Below, piece after piece: positions 1-7,544 of a stretch of DNA of 64,000 nt. This stretch comes from Novosphingobium jiangmenense. Lineage in GTDB: Bacteria; Pseudomonadota; Alphaproteobacteria; Sphingomonadales; Sphingomonadaceae. A program made the position numbers and the translations under genes. The notes beneath the pieces were generated by a model, which was given only the letters and a program-made list of their open reading frames with translations, made no database searches and was not told the origin of the DNA. The stretch is taken from NCBI RefSeq assembly GCF_015694345.1, contig NZ_JADQDC010000006.1, positions 62,001 to 126,000 of the forward strand, read 5' to 3'. Each line of letters starts with the position of its first letter. The stretch's first letter is position 1.

Positions 1-572
1 GGCATGGCAAAGTGCGCATGCTTCCAGGCCCCAAGCGCCACCGTCAGTGTCCAGTGCGGCAGGTCGGCATTGAGCGCCACCCCGCTGTCGCTATCGATCC
101 CGCTGGGAACATCGATGGCAATGCGATGCCGGTGCCGGCCCGCCAGCCCGCAGAGCATGTCGTACAAGTCATCCGGCAAGGCCCGCGTCAGCCCGCTGCC
201 GAACAGGCAGTCGACGAACACATCACGTGTCGTCACGCTATCAGCCGAAACAACCGCGCCGCCATACAAGGCCTTGGCATTGCGCGCCGCCTCCGTCGCT
301 GGCTCGCGCGCCTGCACGACCTGCACGGAATTGCCATGTTCGCGAAGATATTCGGCGATCACCCAGCCATCGCCGCCGTTGTTGCCGGGTCCGCACAGCA
401 CGGTGACAGAACCGCCACCTGCGATCCGCCGCACCCATTCGCCCGCGCCGCGCCCCGCCGCCTGCATCAGAGCATCGACGCTCGTGCCCGCCGCGATCAG
501 GTCCTCCTCGGCGGCGCGCATCTGCGCCACGGTCAGGACCTGCGAAAGCACGGCATCACTGCTGCGGGGCAT
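1..572 (-). CDS. nnr: NAD(P)H-hydrate repair enzyme, N-terminal (epimerase) part, cut by window edge
   Basis: The protein begins at ATG 572 and runs off the window at base 1, leaving about 190 residues. These match the YjeF N-terminal domain, which epimerises damaged S/R NAD(P)H hydrates so that a dehydratase domain can repair them. The visible signature is GPGNNGGDG near residue 61, with the later IDVPSG motif of the same fold. The dehydratase half, usually fused at the C terminus in bacteria, would lie outside the window, so whether it is fused cannot be seen. The start overlaps the end of the lipoprotein gene by 17 bp, making this the third gene of an ilvD-lipoprotein-nnr unit. Confidence 0.88.
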   Translation of the reverse strand, partial: MPRSSDAVLSQVLTVAQMRAAEEDLIAAGTSVDALMQAAGRGAGEWVRRIAGGGSVTVLCGPGNNGGDGWVIAEYLREHGNSVQVVQAREPATEAARNAKALYGGAVVSADSVTTRDVFVDCLFGSGLTRALPDDLYDMLCGLAGRHRHRIAIDVPSGIDSDSGVALNADLPHWTLTVALGAWKHAHFAM

Positions 573-912
573 CGTCCTTCATCCTTGCCGGAAAGCGATA
601 GCGGTCCCCCGCCACCGAAACTTCGAGCACGCCTTCGGATGACCACTGGGCGGTCGCCTCGTCGGCACCATCAGCCGATACCACGCCGCGGCCATCGTCC
701 ACCATCTCGAACCGGCGGAAGCCACCGGCCTTGTGCCGCACCGTCAGGAACCGCTTCCCGCCAGCGCGCGAATCCTCGACGAAGCATTCCGGCAGGAACT
801 TCGCCGCCCCGCCCACCGCGCAATCGATCACGCGGCCCCTGGGCGTCTCCTCGGCCTTGGAACAGGCAGCCAGCGCCGCGCAGATCAGCAGCGCTGGCAA
901 ACCTGCACGCAT
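556..912 (-). CDS. small putative lipoprotein, function unknown
   Basis: A 118-residue protein starts at ATG 912, which overlaps the ilvD stop as TGATG; a longer upstream reading is only ilvD shadow. The N terminus has a short hydrophobic stretch ending in a lipobox-like ALAAC with Cys at about residue 17, so it is predicted to be exported and lipidated. The rest is charged with no recognised domain; two further cysteines lie in the region just after the anchor. Its place between ilvD and nnr indicates co-transcription rather than a shared pathway. Similar small lipoproteins are common in sphingomonads, but I do not know a function. Confidence 0.72.
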   Translation of the reverse strand: MRAGLPALLICAALAACSKAEETPRGRVIDCAVGGAAKFLPECFVEDSRAGGKRFLTVRHKAGGFRRFEMVDDGRGVVSADGADEATAQWSSEGVLEVSVAGDRYRFPARMKDDAPQQ

Positions 913-2759
913 CAATCGATGCCGATCTGCTTGAGATCGCGCACCGCACCGCGCGCCGCGCTGGTGGTCATCGCCGCATAGGCCTTGAGCGCCGTCGAGA
1001 TCTGGCGCGGTCGCTCCTGCGCCGGCTTCCATCCCTTGGCGTCCTGCGCGGCGCGACGGTGTGAAAGCTCCTCGTCGCTCACCGCCAGATGGATCGTGCG
1101 ATTGGGAATGTCGATCTCGATCATGTCGCCGTTCTCGACCAGCCCGATCTCGCCACCTTCCGCCGCCTCGGGCGAGGCATGGCCGATCGACAGCCCCGAA
1201 GTGCCACCCGAAAAGCGCCCGTCAGTCAGCAGCGCACAAGCCGCGCCGAGGCCCTTCGACTTGAGGTAGCTGGTGGGATAGAGCATTTCCTGCATCCCCG
1301 GACCGCCCTTCGGCCCTTCGTAGCGGATCACCACCACGTCGCCCGCAACGACCTGCCCGGTCAGGATTGCCGTCACCGCCGCATCCTGGCTTTCATAGAC
1401 CTTGGCAGGGCCGGTAAACTTGAGGATCTTCTCGTCCACGCCCGCCGTCTTCACGATGCAGCCGTCGCGCGCGATGTTGCCATAGAGCACGGCGAGGCCA
1501 CCGTCCTTGCTGAACGCATGTTCGGCAGAACGGATCACGCCGCTCTCGCGGTCGAGGTCCAGTTCCTTCCAGCGGCGGTCCTGCGAGAACGCCACCTGGG
1601 TCGGCACCCCACCGGGGGCGGCGCGGAAGAACTCCTGCACGCTCGGCGAATTGGTGCGCTTGATGTCCCAGCGATCAAGCGCCTCGGCCAGCGTGCGGCT
1701 GTGCACGGTCGGCAAGTGCGTGTGGATCAGCCCTGCACGGTCAAGCTCGCCGAGGATCGCGTAGATACCACCAGCGCGATGGACGTCTTCCATGTGGACG
1801 TCCGACTTGGCCGGTGCCACCTTCGAAAGGCACGGCACGCGGCGGCTCAGCCGGTCGATGTCCGACATCGTGAAGTCCACACCTGCCTCATGAGCCGCCG
1901 CCAGCAGATGCAGCACGGTGTTGGTCGATCCGCCCATCGCAATGTCGAGGCACACCGCGTTCTCGAACGCATCGAAGCTGGCGATCGAGCGCGGCAGGAC
2001 GCTCGCATCGTCCTCTTCGTAGTAGCGCTTGCACAGGTCCACCGCGAGGCGCCCGGCTTCAAGGAACAGGCGCTTGCGATCGGCATGGGTCGCCAGCGTC
2101 GAACCATTGCCCGGCAGCGACAGGCCCAGCGCCTCGGTCAGGCAGTTCATGGAATTGGCGGTGAACATGCCCGAGCACGAACCGCAGGTCGGGCAGGCCG
2201 AACGCTCGATCGCGGTCACTTCCTCGTCGGAGAACTTGTCGTCGGCAGCGGCCACCATGGCATCGACCAGATCGAGCGCATGCTCCTTGCCGTTCAGCAC
2301 GACCTTGCCCGCTTCCATCGGCCCGCCCGAGACGAACACCACCGGAATGTTGATCCGCATCGCCGCCATCAGCATGCCGGGCGTGATCTTGTCGCAGTTG
2401 GAGATGCACACCATCGCGTCGGCGCAATGGGCGTTGACCATGTATTCGACGCTGTCGGCAATCAGGTCGCGGCTCGGCAGAGAATAGAGCATGCCGTCAT
2501 GGCCCATGGCGATGCCGTCATCCACCGCGATGGTGTTGAATTCCTTGGCAACCCCGCCCGCCGCCTCGATCTCGCGCGCGACCATTTGCCCCAGGTCCTT
2601 CAAGTGGACGTGGCCCGGCACGAATTGCGTGAACGAGTTGACCACCGCGATGATCGGCTTGCCGAAATCCTCGTCCTTCATGCCCGTTGCGCGCCAGAGG
2701 CCCCGCGCGCCGGCCATGTTGCGGCCGTGGGTGGTGGTGCGTGAACGATAGGGAGGCAT
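912..2759 (-). CDS. ilvD: dihydroxy-acid dehydratase
   Basis: IlvD dehydrates 2,3-dihydroxy-isovalerate and -methylvalerate to the 2-oxo acids, the third common step of valine and isoleucine synthesis, in the cytoplasm with an Fe-S cluster. The 615-residue length is normal for the family. Visible signatures are CDKITPGM (Cys122), a cysteine-rich segment [13 protein letters not shown] around 188-199, and LSLPGNGS near 216. The ATG at 2759 is followed at once by the conserved [19 protein letters not shown] start. It leads an operon with the lipoprotein and nnr genes downstream; a 121 bp gap upstream should hold the promoter. Confidence 0.97.
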   Translation of the reverse strand: MPPYRSRTTTHGRNMAGARGLWRATGMKDEDFGKPIIAVVNSFTQFVPGHVHLKDLGQMVAREIEAAGGVAKEFNTIAVDDGIAMGHDGMLYSLPSRDLIADSVEYMVNAHCADAMVCISNCDKITPGMLMAAMRINIPVVFVSGGPMEAGKVVLNGKEHALDLVDAMVAAADDKFSDEEVTAIERSACPTCGSCSGMFTANSMNCLTEALGLSLPGNGSTLATHADRKRLFLEAGRLAVDLCKRYYEEDDASVLPRSIASFDAFENAVCLDIAMGGSTNTVLHLLAAAHEAGVDFTMSDIDRLSRRVPCLSKVAPAKSDVHMEDVHRAGGIYAILGELDRAGLIHTHLPTVHSRTLAEALDRWDIKRTNSPSVQEFFRAAPGGVPTQVAFSQDRRWKELDLDRESGVIRSAEHAFSKDGGLAVLYGNIARDGCIVKTAGVDEKILKFTGPAKVYESQDAAVTAILTGQVVAGDVVVIRYEGPKGGPGMQEMLYPTSYLKSKGLGAACALLTDGRFSGGTSGLSIGHASPEAAEGGEIGLVENGDMIEIDIPNRTIHLAVSDEELSHRRAAQDAKGWKPAQERPRQISTALKAYAAMTTSAARGAVRDLKQIGID

Positions 2760-2880
2760 GGTGCAAACTCCGGTCAGGGAATCAGTTTTATGGCGACTTG
2801 GGATCGTTCCCTAGCCCACGGAATCGGCCGATGTCGAAGGTATTAATTACAACTATGTCAGCCGGAAAACGGCGGAAATC

Positions 2881-3603
2881 CTAGGTGATTGCAACGGCAA
2901 CCTGATTGGCGATGCGGGCCAGCCGCTCGGCCCATTCGGCCTGCCCCTTGGCGTCACCTATCAGGTCCTGGCGCACTTCGATACCAAGGTAGGGTCGACC
3001 GTCCGCCTCGGCATGACGGTTCATCGTCGCGTTGAGCAGCTTGCCCGAATAGGGCAGCTGATCCCCGACGCACAAACCTTCCGCCTCAAGCATGGGAATC
3101 GCGATCCGCGCAGCCCGGTCATCCTCGTTATAGAGCACGCCGACATGCCACGGACGCGGCTCGTCGCTCGATGCAAGCTGCGGGGTGAAGCTGTGCAATG
3201 ACAGGATCAGCGCCTGCGGTACATCGGCCAGCAGTCCGGCCAGCGCTTCATGATAAGGCCGGAAAAACCGCGCCAGCCGCGCCTCGTGGCCTGCGTGATC
3301 GAGCGCATTGCCCGGAATGGCATGCCCGTCGCTGGCAATGGGCACGACGGTCGGCAGATGTTCCTCACGGTTGAAATCGCAGACGAGACGGCTCACTCCG
3401 CCCTGAAATGCGGCAATGCCGGGCCGCTGCGCCATCAGCGCGCCGACTTCAGCCACGCCGATATCCACCGCGATATGCTGGCCGAGCAATTCGGGAGCTA
3501 TGCCTAGGTCGATGTCTGTCGGCACATGGTTCGAAGCATGGTCCGACACCACAAGGATGCCCCCGAAGCGCGGCTCGCCAAGAATGGTGTAAGCCTCGCT
3601 CAC
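2881..3603 (-). CDS. N-formylglutamate amidohydrolase family protein
   Basis: A 240-residue member of the HutG/N-formylglutamate deformylase family, which hydrolyses N-formyl-L-glutamate to formate and glutamate at the end of one histidine degradation route. The family pattern is seen in VVSDHASNHVP near the N terminus, DIGVAEVG, the metal-site-like CDFNREEH, and SLHSFTP in the middle. The chosen start is GTG 3603, which overlaps the ispE stop as GTGA; a longer frame upstream is ispE shadow. No other hut genes are nearby, so a role in histidine use is not supported by context; many such proteins act on related N-acyl amino acids. Confidence 0.85.
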   Translation of the reverse strand: MSEAYTILGEPRFGGILVVSDHASNHVPTDIDLGIAPELLGQHIAVDIGVAEVGALMAQRPGIAAFQGGVSRLVCDFNREEHLPTVVPIASDGHAIPGNALDHAGHEARLARFFRPYHEALAGLLADVPQALILSLHSFTPQLASSDEPRPWHVGVLYNEDDRAARIAIPMLEAEGLCVGDQLPYSGKLLNATMNRHAEADGRPYLGIEVRQDLIGDAKGQAEWAERLARIANQVAVAIT

Positions 3604-4397
3604 CGCAACGCCCCCGCCAGAGTCCACCATCCGGCGGGCATCGCCGCCAGCGCCGCATCCCTCTGGTCTGGCGTGTCGTAAAGCGCAAAACACGTCGCGC
3701 CAGAGCCTGACATCCGCGTCAACCACGCACCAGTCCGCCCCAGAGCCGCCAGCACAGCGCCGATTTCCGGAACCAGTGACAAGGCCGGTGCCTCAAGATC
3801 ATTGCGCCCGCGCAAAGTCATGTCCCGCAGGTTCTCACCTTCCAGCGCCCCCCGATCGACGCCATCCCAAGTCTTGAACACCGGCCCGGTTGCCAGCGGA
3901 ATACGCGGATTGACCAGCAGCACCGGCGTCCCCGCCAGATCGTTGGCAATCGGATCCAGTTCAGTCCCGGTCCCGCGTCCGATGCAAGCCACGCTCTCGA
4001 CGCAAGCCGGAACGTCAGCCCCCAGCTTCGCCGCCCGTGCATGCCAGTCCTCCGGCAAACCATGGCTGTCACGCACCATCCGGAAAATCGCCCCGGCATC
4101 CGCCGAACCACCGCCAAGCCCCGCCGCCACCGGCAGGTTCTTCTCCAGCGTCACCGCCCACCCCGGCCCATGCGGTAGCGAATGCAGCGCCTTGGCGACG
4201 ATATTCCCGAACGGATCGTCCAGCGCCCCGCCGAACTCGCCGACAACCCGCAGCGAATCCGCCTGCGCGGGCGAAGCGCTCAGCTCATCCCCCGCATCGA
4301 CAAAGGCGAACAGCGTCTCCAGCTCATGATACCCATCACCCCGCCGCCGCCGCACATGCAGCGCTAGGTTGATCTTGGCATAAGCGGTCTCGCGCAT
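3600..4397 (-). CDS. ispE: 4-diphosphocytidyl-2-C-methyl-D-erythritol kinase
   Basis: IspE is the GHMP-family kinase that phosphorylates CDP-ME in the MEP route to isoprenoids. The 265-residue protein opens with the typical ETAYAKINLALHV and carries the ATP-binding glycine-rich loop LPVAAGLGGGSADAGA around residues 90-105 and the third GHMP motif MSGSGATCFALY near the end. Two ATG codons are adjacent (4400 and 4397); I chose 4397 because its spacing from the GGAGG at about 4402-4406 is better. That Shine-Dalgarno sequence belongs to a dispersed repeat, so the repeat has become the translation start region of this essential gene. The stop overlaps the start of the amidohydrolase gene. Confidence 0.95.
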   Translation of the reverse strand: MRETAYAKINLALHVRRRRGDGYHELETLFAFVDAGDELSASPAQADSLRVVGEFGGALDDPFGNIVAKALHSLPHGPGWAVTLEKNLPVAAGLGGGSADAGAIFRMVRDSHGLPEDWHARAAKLGADVPACVESVACIGRGTGTELDPIANDLAGTPVLLVNPRIPLATGPVFKTWDGVDRGALEGENLRDMTLRGRNDLEAPALSLVPEIGAVLAALGRTGAWLTRMSGSGATCFALYDTPDQRDAALAAMPAGWWTLAGALR

Positions 4398-4399
4398 CA

Positions 4400-4455
4400 T
4401 TCCTCCCCCACCGGGGGAGGGGGACCATCCGCAAGATGGTAGAGAGGCACGCCCA
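4400..4455 (+). repeat. dispersed repeat, copy A (adjacent to ispE start)
   Basis: This copy reads from TTCCTCCCC through CCGGGGGAGGGGGACCATCC to GCACGCC. It has the same orientation as copy B and lies directly beside it, both copies preceded by CATCAT. In copy A that CATCAT is the reverse complement of the two ATG codons of ispE. The GC-rich palindrome TCCTCCCC..GGGGAGGG can form a hairpin. Confidence 0.8.
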
Positions 4456-4854
4456 TCATTCCTCCCCGCCCCGGGGAGGGGGACCATCCGCAGGATGGTG
4501 GAGGGGCACCCGCAAGTTCTCCAAACGGTCCCGGTCGGCACCTGCCAACCGCGCCGCCCGCTCATCGCAAACCTGAACAATCCGCCGCACCACCAATTCC
4601 ATATCCTCCAGCACGGCCTTGGCTGGCACACGCAAGGTTGCAATACCTTGCGAACGAAGGAAATGCGACTTCGCAGTGTCGCGCTTGATCCCTTCGGCGG
4701 TGCCATGCGCAAAACCATCGACTTCAATCGCCAGCTTCAACGCTGCACAATAGAAGTCGATCACGAAAGCGCCCGAAGGATGCTGCCGGCGAAACTTCAA
4801 ACCACCCGGCCGCTTGCGCAACTCCCGCCACAACAGCCCCTCGGGCAAAGTCAT
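4456..4854 (-). CDS. DUF559 endonuclease-like protein inside an inverted-repeat unit
   Basis: The protein (132 residues from ATG 4854) belongs to the DUF559 family, related to very-short-patch-repair (Vsr) endonucleases with a PD-(D/E)XK-like core. Visible signatures are LPEGLLWRELR, RRQHP, VIDFYC (Asp33), LAIEVDG (Glu44, Asp46), KRD (58-60) and TLRVPA. The reading frame stays open upstream and encodes family-like KLARKLRSE just before the ATG, so the real start may lie further out at a non-ATG codon. The last 18 residues (RVPLHHPADGPPPRGGEE) are encoded by repeat copy B. The gene lies between inverted repeat copies B and C. Its cellular role is unknown; a link with spread or maintenance of the repeat is inference. 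Confidence 0.85.
   Translation of the reverse strand: MTLPEGLLWRELRKRPGGLKFRRQHPSGAFVIDFYCAALKLAIEVDGFAHGTAEGIKRDTAKSHFLRSQGIATLRVPAKAVLEDMELVVRRIVQVCDERAARLAGADRDRLENLRVPLHHPADGPPPRGGEE
4459..4518 (+). repeat. dispersed repeat, copy B (left inverted end of DUF559 unit)
   Basis: The unit begins TTCCTCCCC, contains a GGGGAGGGGGACCATC core with a second small palindrome (CCATCCGCAGGATGG), and ends GGGGCACCCGCAAGTT. It is nearly identical, in inverted orientation, to copy C at 4940-4997. It also encodes the last ~18 residues and the stop of the DUF559 protein. The inner end GCAAGTT faces the nuclease gene on both sides. Confidence 0.85.
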
Positions 4855-4939
4855 CTCGCTCCGCAGCTTGCGGGCGAGCTTGACCGCGCCTGAGGGTCCG
4901 GTGATCAGCTTGTCGAGCCTTTCAATGGAGGGGTTCGCA

Positions 4940-4997
4940 AACTTGCGGGTGCCCCTCCACCATCTGCGATGGTCCCCCTCCCCGTGCCGGGGAGGAA
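4940..4997 (-). repeat. dispersed repeat, copy C (right inverted end of DUF559 unit)
   Basis: Read on the minus strand this copy follows copy B almost base for base: TTCCTCCCCGGCACGGGGAG, then GGGGACCATCGCAGATGG, then GGGGCACCCGCAAGTT. The differences fall in the loops of the two palindromes, and some preserve base pairing. It lies 8 bp beyond the stop of the ETF-QO gene, so its hairpin may also act in 3' end formation there. Confidence 0.85.
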
Positions 4998-5004
4998 CGA
5001 AACC

Positions 5005-6654
5005 TTACATATTCGGATAGTTCGGCCCGCCGCCGCCTTCGGGCGTGACCCATTCGATGTTCTGGGTCATGTCCTTGATGTCGCAGGTCTTGCAGTGGAC
5101 GCAGTTCTGGGCGTTGATCTGCAGGCGCGGGTTGCCTTCCTCCACGCCGACGTACTCATAGACGCCTGCCGGGCAGTAACGCTGCTCAGGCCCCGCATAG
5201 AGCGGCAGGTTGATCCGCGTCGGCACCGTCGGGTCCTTCAGCACGAGGTGGCTCGGCTGATCTTCCTCGTGGTTGGTGTACGAGAACGAGACGCTGGTCA
5301 GGCGGTCGAAGGTGATCACGCCGTCGGGCTTGGGGTAGGCGATCGGCTTGTACAGGTCGGCGCGCTGCGTCGCTTCGCTGTCGCGGTGGTGCTTCATCGG
5401 CTTCCAGATACCGAACCCGCCGATCGTGCGCAGCCACATGTCCGCACCCGCCAGCACCGTGCCCAGCTCGCCGCCGAACTTGGCAACCAGCGGCTGCGCG
5501 TTCTGGACCTTCTTGAGTTCCTTGGCGATCCAGCTTTCACGCACGGCTGCGTCGTACTCGACCATGTCGTCCTTCTCGCGGCCCGCTGCCATCGCCGCCG
5601 CGATGGACTCCGCCGCCAGCATCCCGCTCTTCATCGCGGTGTGGCTGCCCTTGATGCGCGGCACGTTGACGAAGCCGGCCGAGCACCCGATCAGCGCGCC
5701 ACCGGGGAACGAAAGGCGCGGCACCGACTGCCAGCCGCCCTCGTTGATCGCGCGCGCACCGTACGAAACGCGGCGACCGCCCTCGAGGATCGCGCGGATT
5801 TCCGGGTGCTGCTTCCAGCGCTGGAATTCCTCGAACGGATAGACATAGGGGTTGGCGTAATCGAGCGCGGTGACGAAGCCCAGCGCCACCTGGTTGTTCG
5901 CCTGATGGTAGAGGAACCCGCCGCCCCACGAATTCGATTCCGAAAGCGGCCAGCCCTGCGTGTGGATCACGCGGCCCGGAACGTGCTTTTCGGGATCGAT
6001 GTCCCACAGCTCCTTGATGCCGATGCCATAGACCTGCGGCTGGCAATCGCGCTCAAGGTCGAAGTGCGCTTTCAGGCGCTTGGTCAGGTGCCCGCGCGCG
6101 CCTTCGGCGAACAGCGTGTACTTGGCGTGGAGTTCCATGCCGGGCTGATAGTCGGGCTTCTTCGAGCCGTCCTTGGCAATGCCCATGTCGCCCGTGGCGA
6201 CGCCCATCACCGCGCCGTTCTCGTCGAACAGGATCTCTGCTGCCGGGAAGCCGGGGAAGATCTCGACGCCCAGTTCCATCGCCTGTTCGGAAAGCCAGCG
6301 GCACAGGTTGCCCAGCGAACCGGTATAGTTGCCCTCGTTCGACATGAACGGAGGCATCGGCCAGTGCGGGATCGAGACCTTGCCCTTCTTCGACAGCACC
6401 CAGTGCCAGTTGTCGGTCACCGGCACTTCGGCCATCGGGCAGCCCTGCTCGCGCCATTCGGGGAGCAGTTCGTCCAGCGCCTTCGGGTCGACCACCGCAC
6501 CCGAAAGGATGTGCGCGCCGATTTCCGACCCCTTTTCCAGGATGCAGACCGAGATTTCCGGGTTCACCTGCTTCAGCCGGATCGACGCGGCCAGACCAGC
6601 AGGCCCACCGCCGACGATGACGACGTCATACGGCATCGATTCCCGTTCGCTCAT
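5005..6654 (-). CDS. electron transfer flavoprotein-ubiquinone oxidoreductase
   Basis: ETF-QO passes electrons from the electron transfer flavoprotein (fatty acid and amino acid dehydrogenases) to ubiquinone at the inner membrane. The 549-residue protein has the N-terminal FAD-binding VVIVGGGPAGLAAS (residues 11-24), an internal ubiquinone/FAD region, and a C-terminal 4Fe-4S domain with cysteines at about 494, 518, 521 and 524 (NCVHCKTCDIKD). Length and order match the family. No etfAB genes are near. It is transcribed away from the glycosylase-like gene across a 110 bp gap that should hold both promoters. Confidence 0.96.
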   Translation of the reverse strand: MSERESMPYDVVIVGGGPAGLAASIRLKQVNPEISVCILEKGSEIGAHILSGAVVDPKALDELLPEWREQGCPMAEVPVTDNWHWVLSKKGKVSIPHWPMPPFMSNEGNYTGSLGNLCRWLSEQAMELGVEIFPGFPAAEILFDENGAVMGVATGDMGIAKDGSKKPDYQPGMELHAKYTLFAEGARGHLTKRLKAHFDLERDCQPQVYGIGIKELWDIDPEKHVPGRVIHTQGWPLSESNSWGGGFLYHQANNQVALGFVTALDYANPYVYPFEEFQRWKQHPEIRAILEGGRRVSYGARAINEGGWQSVPRLSFPGGALIGCSAGFVNVPRIKGSHTAMKSGMLAAESIAAAMAAGREKDDMVEYDAAVRESWIAKELKKVQNAQPLVAKFGGELGTVLAGADMWLRTIGGFGIWKPMKHHRDSEATQRADLYKPIAYPKPDGVITFDRLTSVSFSYTNHEEDQPSHLVLKDPTVPTRINLPLYAGPEQRYCPAGVYEYVGVEEGNPRLQINAQNCVHCKTCDIKDMTQNIEWVTPEGGGGPNYPNM

Positions 6655-6764
6655 GCCCCGATATCTCCCGACTAGAACTAATTGCTGACTTGATTTCCGT
6701 TTGTGCCTTGAAAGAGGCCACCGGCAAGGTCAAGACCGCAAAACGGACTGGAAGGAAAGACAGG

Positions 6765-7544
6765 TTGCCCGATACCGCTAACGCGAATGGCCCCGATTGG
6801 GATGCTGCCGTTACGGCGGCGCTCGACTGGTGGCGCGATGCGGGCGTGGACCATGCCTTCGTCGACGACCCACAGGACTGGCTGGCCGAGGCACGCAAGC
6901 CCAGGGATGCTGCACCTCCAGCCCCGATGAAGCCGCTGCGCGAACTCGCTGCCGAGCGCGACGATTCGCCCAAGGTGGCCAAGGTCAGTGCCAAGGCTGA
7001 TTGGCCCCAGACCCTCGACGCCTTCACGCCTTGGTGGCTTGCCGAACCCGCCCTCGCCCCGGCAGGGCTCAAGCGCCTGCCTCCGCTCGGCACGCAAGCT
7101 GCCGACCTGATGATCCTCGTGCCGATGCCCTCGGCAGACGATGGCGACGCGCTTCTCTCCGGGCGCGCCGGACGCTTGCTCGATGCCATGCTCGCCGCTT
7201 TCGGACTTGATCGGTCCCGGACTTACCTTGCTTCCGCGCTTCCGGCGCATGTGCCGATGGCCGATTGGCAGCTCCACAAGGAGTCGGGTCTTGGCGACGT
7301 CCTGCTCCACCACATTGCCCTTGCCGCCCCCAAACGCCTGCTGATCCTCGGCGCATCCGGCATTTCAGCGCTTCTCGGCCACGACCCGCCGAATTTGGCT
7401 CAAAGTTTACGGGCAATTAATCAAGAAGGGCCACCACTTCCTGCGCTACCGGCGTGGGATCTCGAAGCCATGCTGCAACGCCCTGCCCTCAAGGTAGGCT
7501 TGTGGAGCCGCTGGCTCGAATGGACGGGGACCGAAACGATTTGA
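6765..7544 (+). CDS. uracil-DNA glycosylase superfamily protein, probably catalytically degenerate
   Basis: About 259 residues with the fold of family 4-type uracil-DNA glycosylases: a variable N-terminal part, then the segment ADLMILVPMPS...GRAGRLLDAMLAAFGLDR.. followed by TYLASALPAHVP, and later RLLILGASGISALLG. The two catalytic motifs are altered: the usual GEGPG-x-x-E reads VPMPSADDG, and no HPS-like motif is present near the C terminus. I therefore expect a non-enzymatic or altered activity. The start is uncertain: TTG 6765 has GGAAGG upstream, while TTG 6690 is also in frame. The end overlaps the transglycosylase gene start. Confidence 0.7.
   Translation: MPDTANANGPDWDAAVTAALDWWRDAGVDHAFVDDPQDWLAEARKPRDAAPPAPMKPLRELAAERDDSPKVAKVSAKADWPQTLDAFTPWWLAEPALAPAGLKRLPPLGTQAADLMILVPMPSADDGDALLSGRAGRLLDAMLAAFGLDRSRTYLASALPAHVPMADWQLHKESGLGDVLLHHIALAAPKRLLILGASGISALLGHDPPNLAQSLRAINQEGPPLPALPAWDLEAMLQRPALKVGLWSRWLEWTGTETI

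Noticed and set aside
1089..2744. Long plus-strand frame opposite ilvD (551 codons)
   Set aside because: It is the antisense reading of ilvD; composition is Arg/His-rich with no domain, and ilvD is unmistakable.
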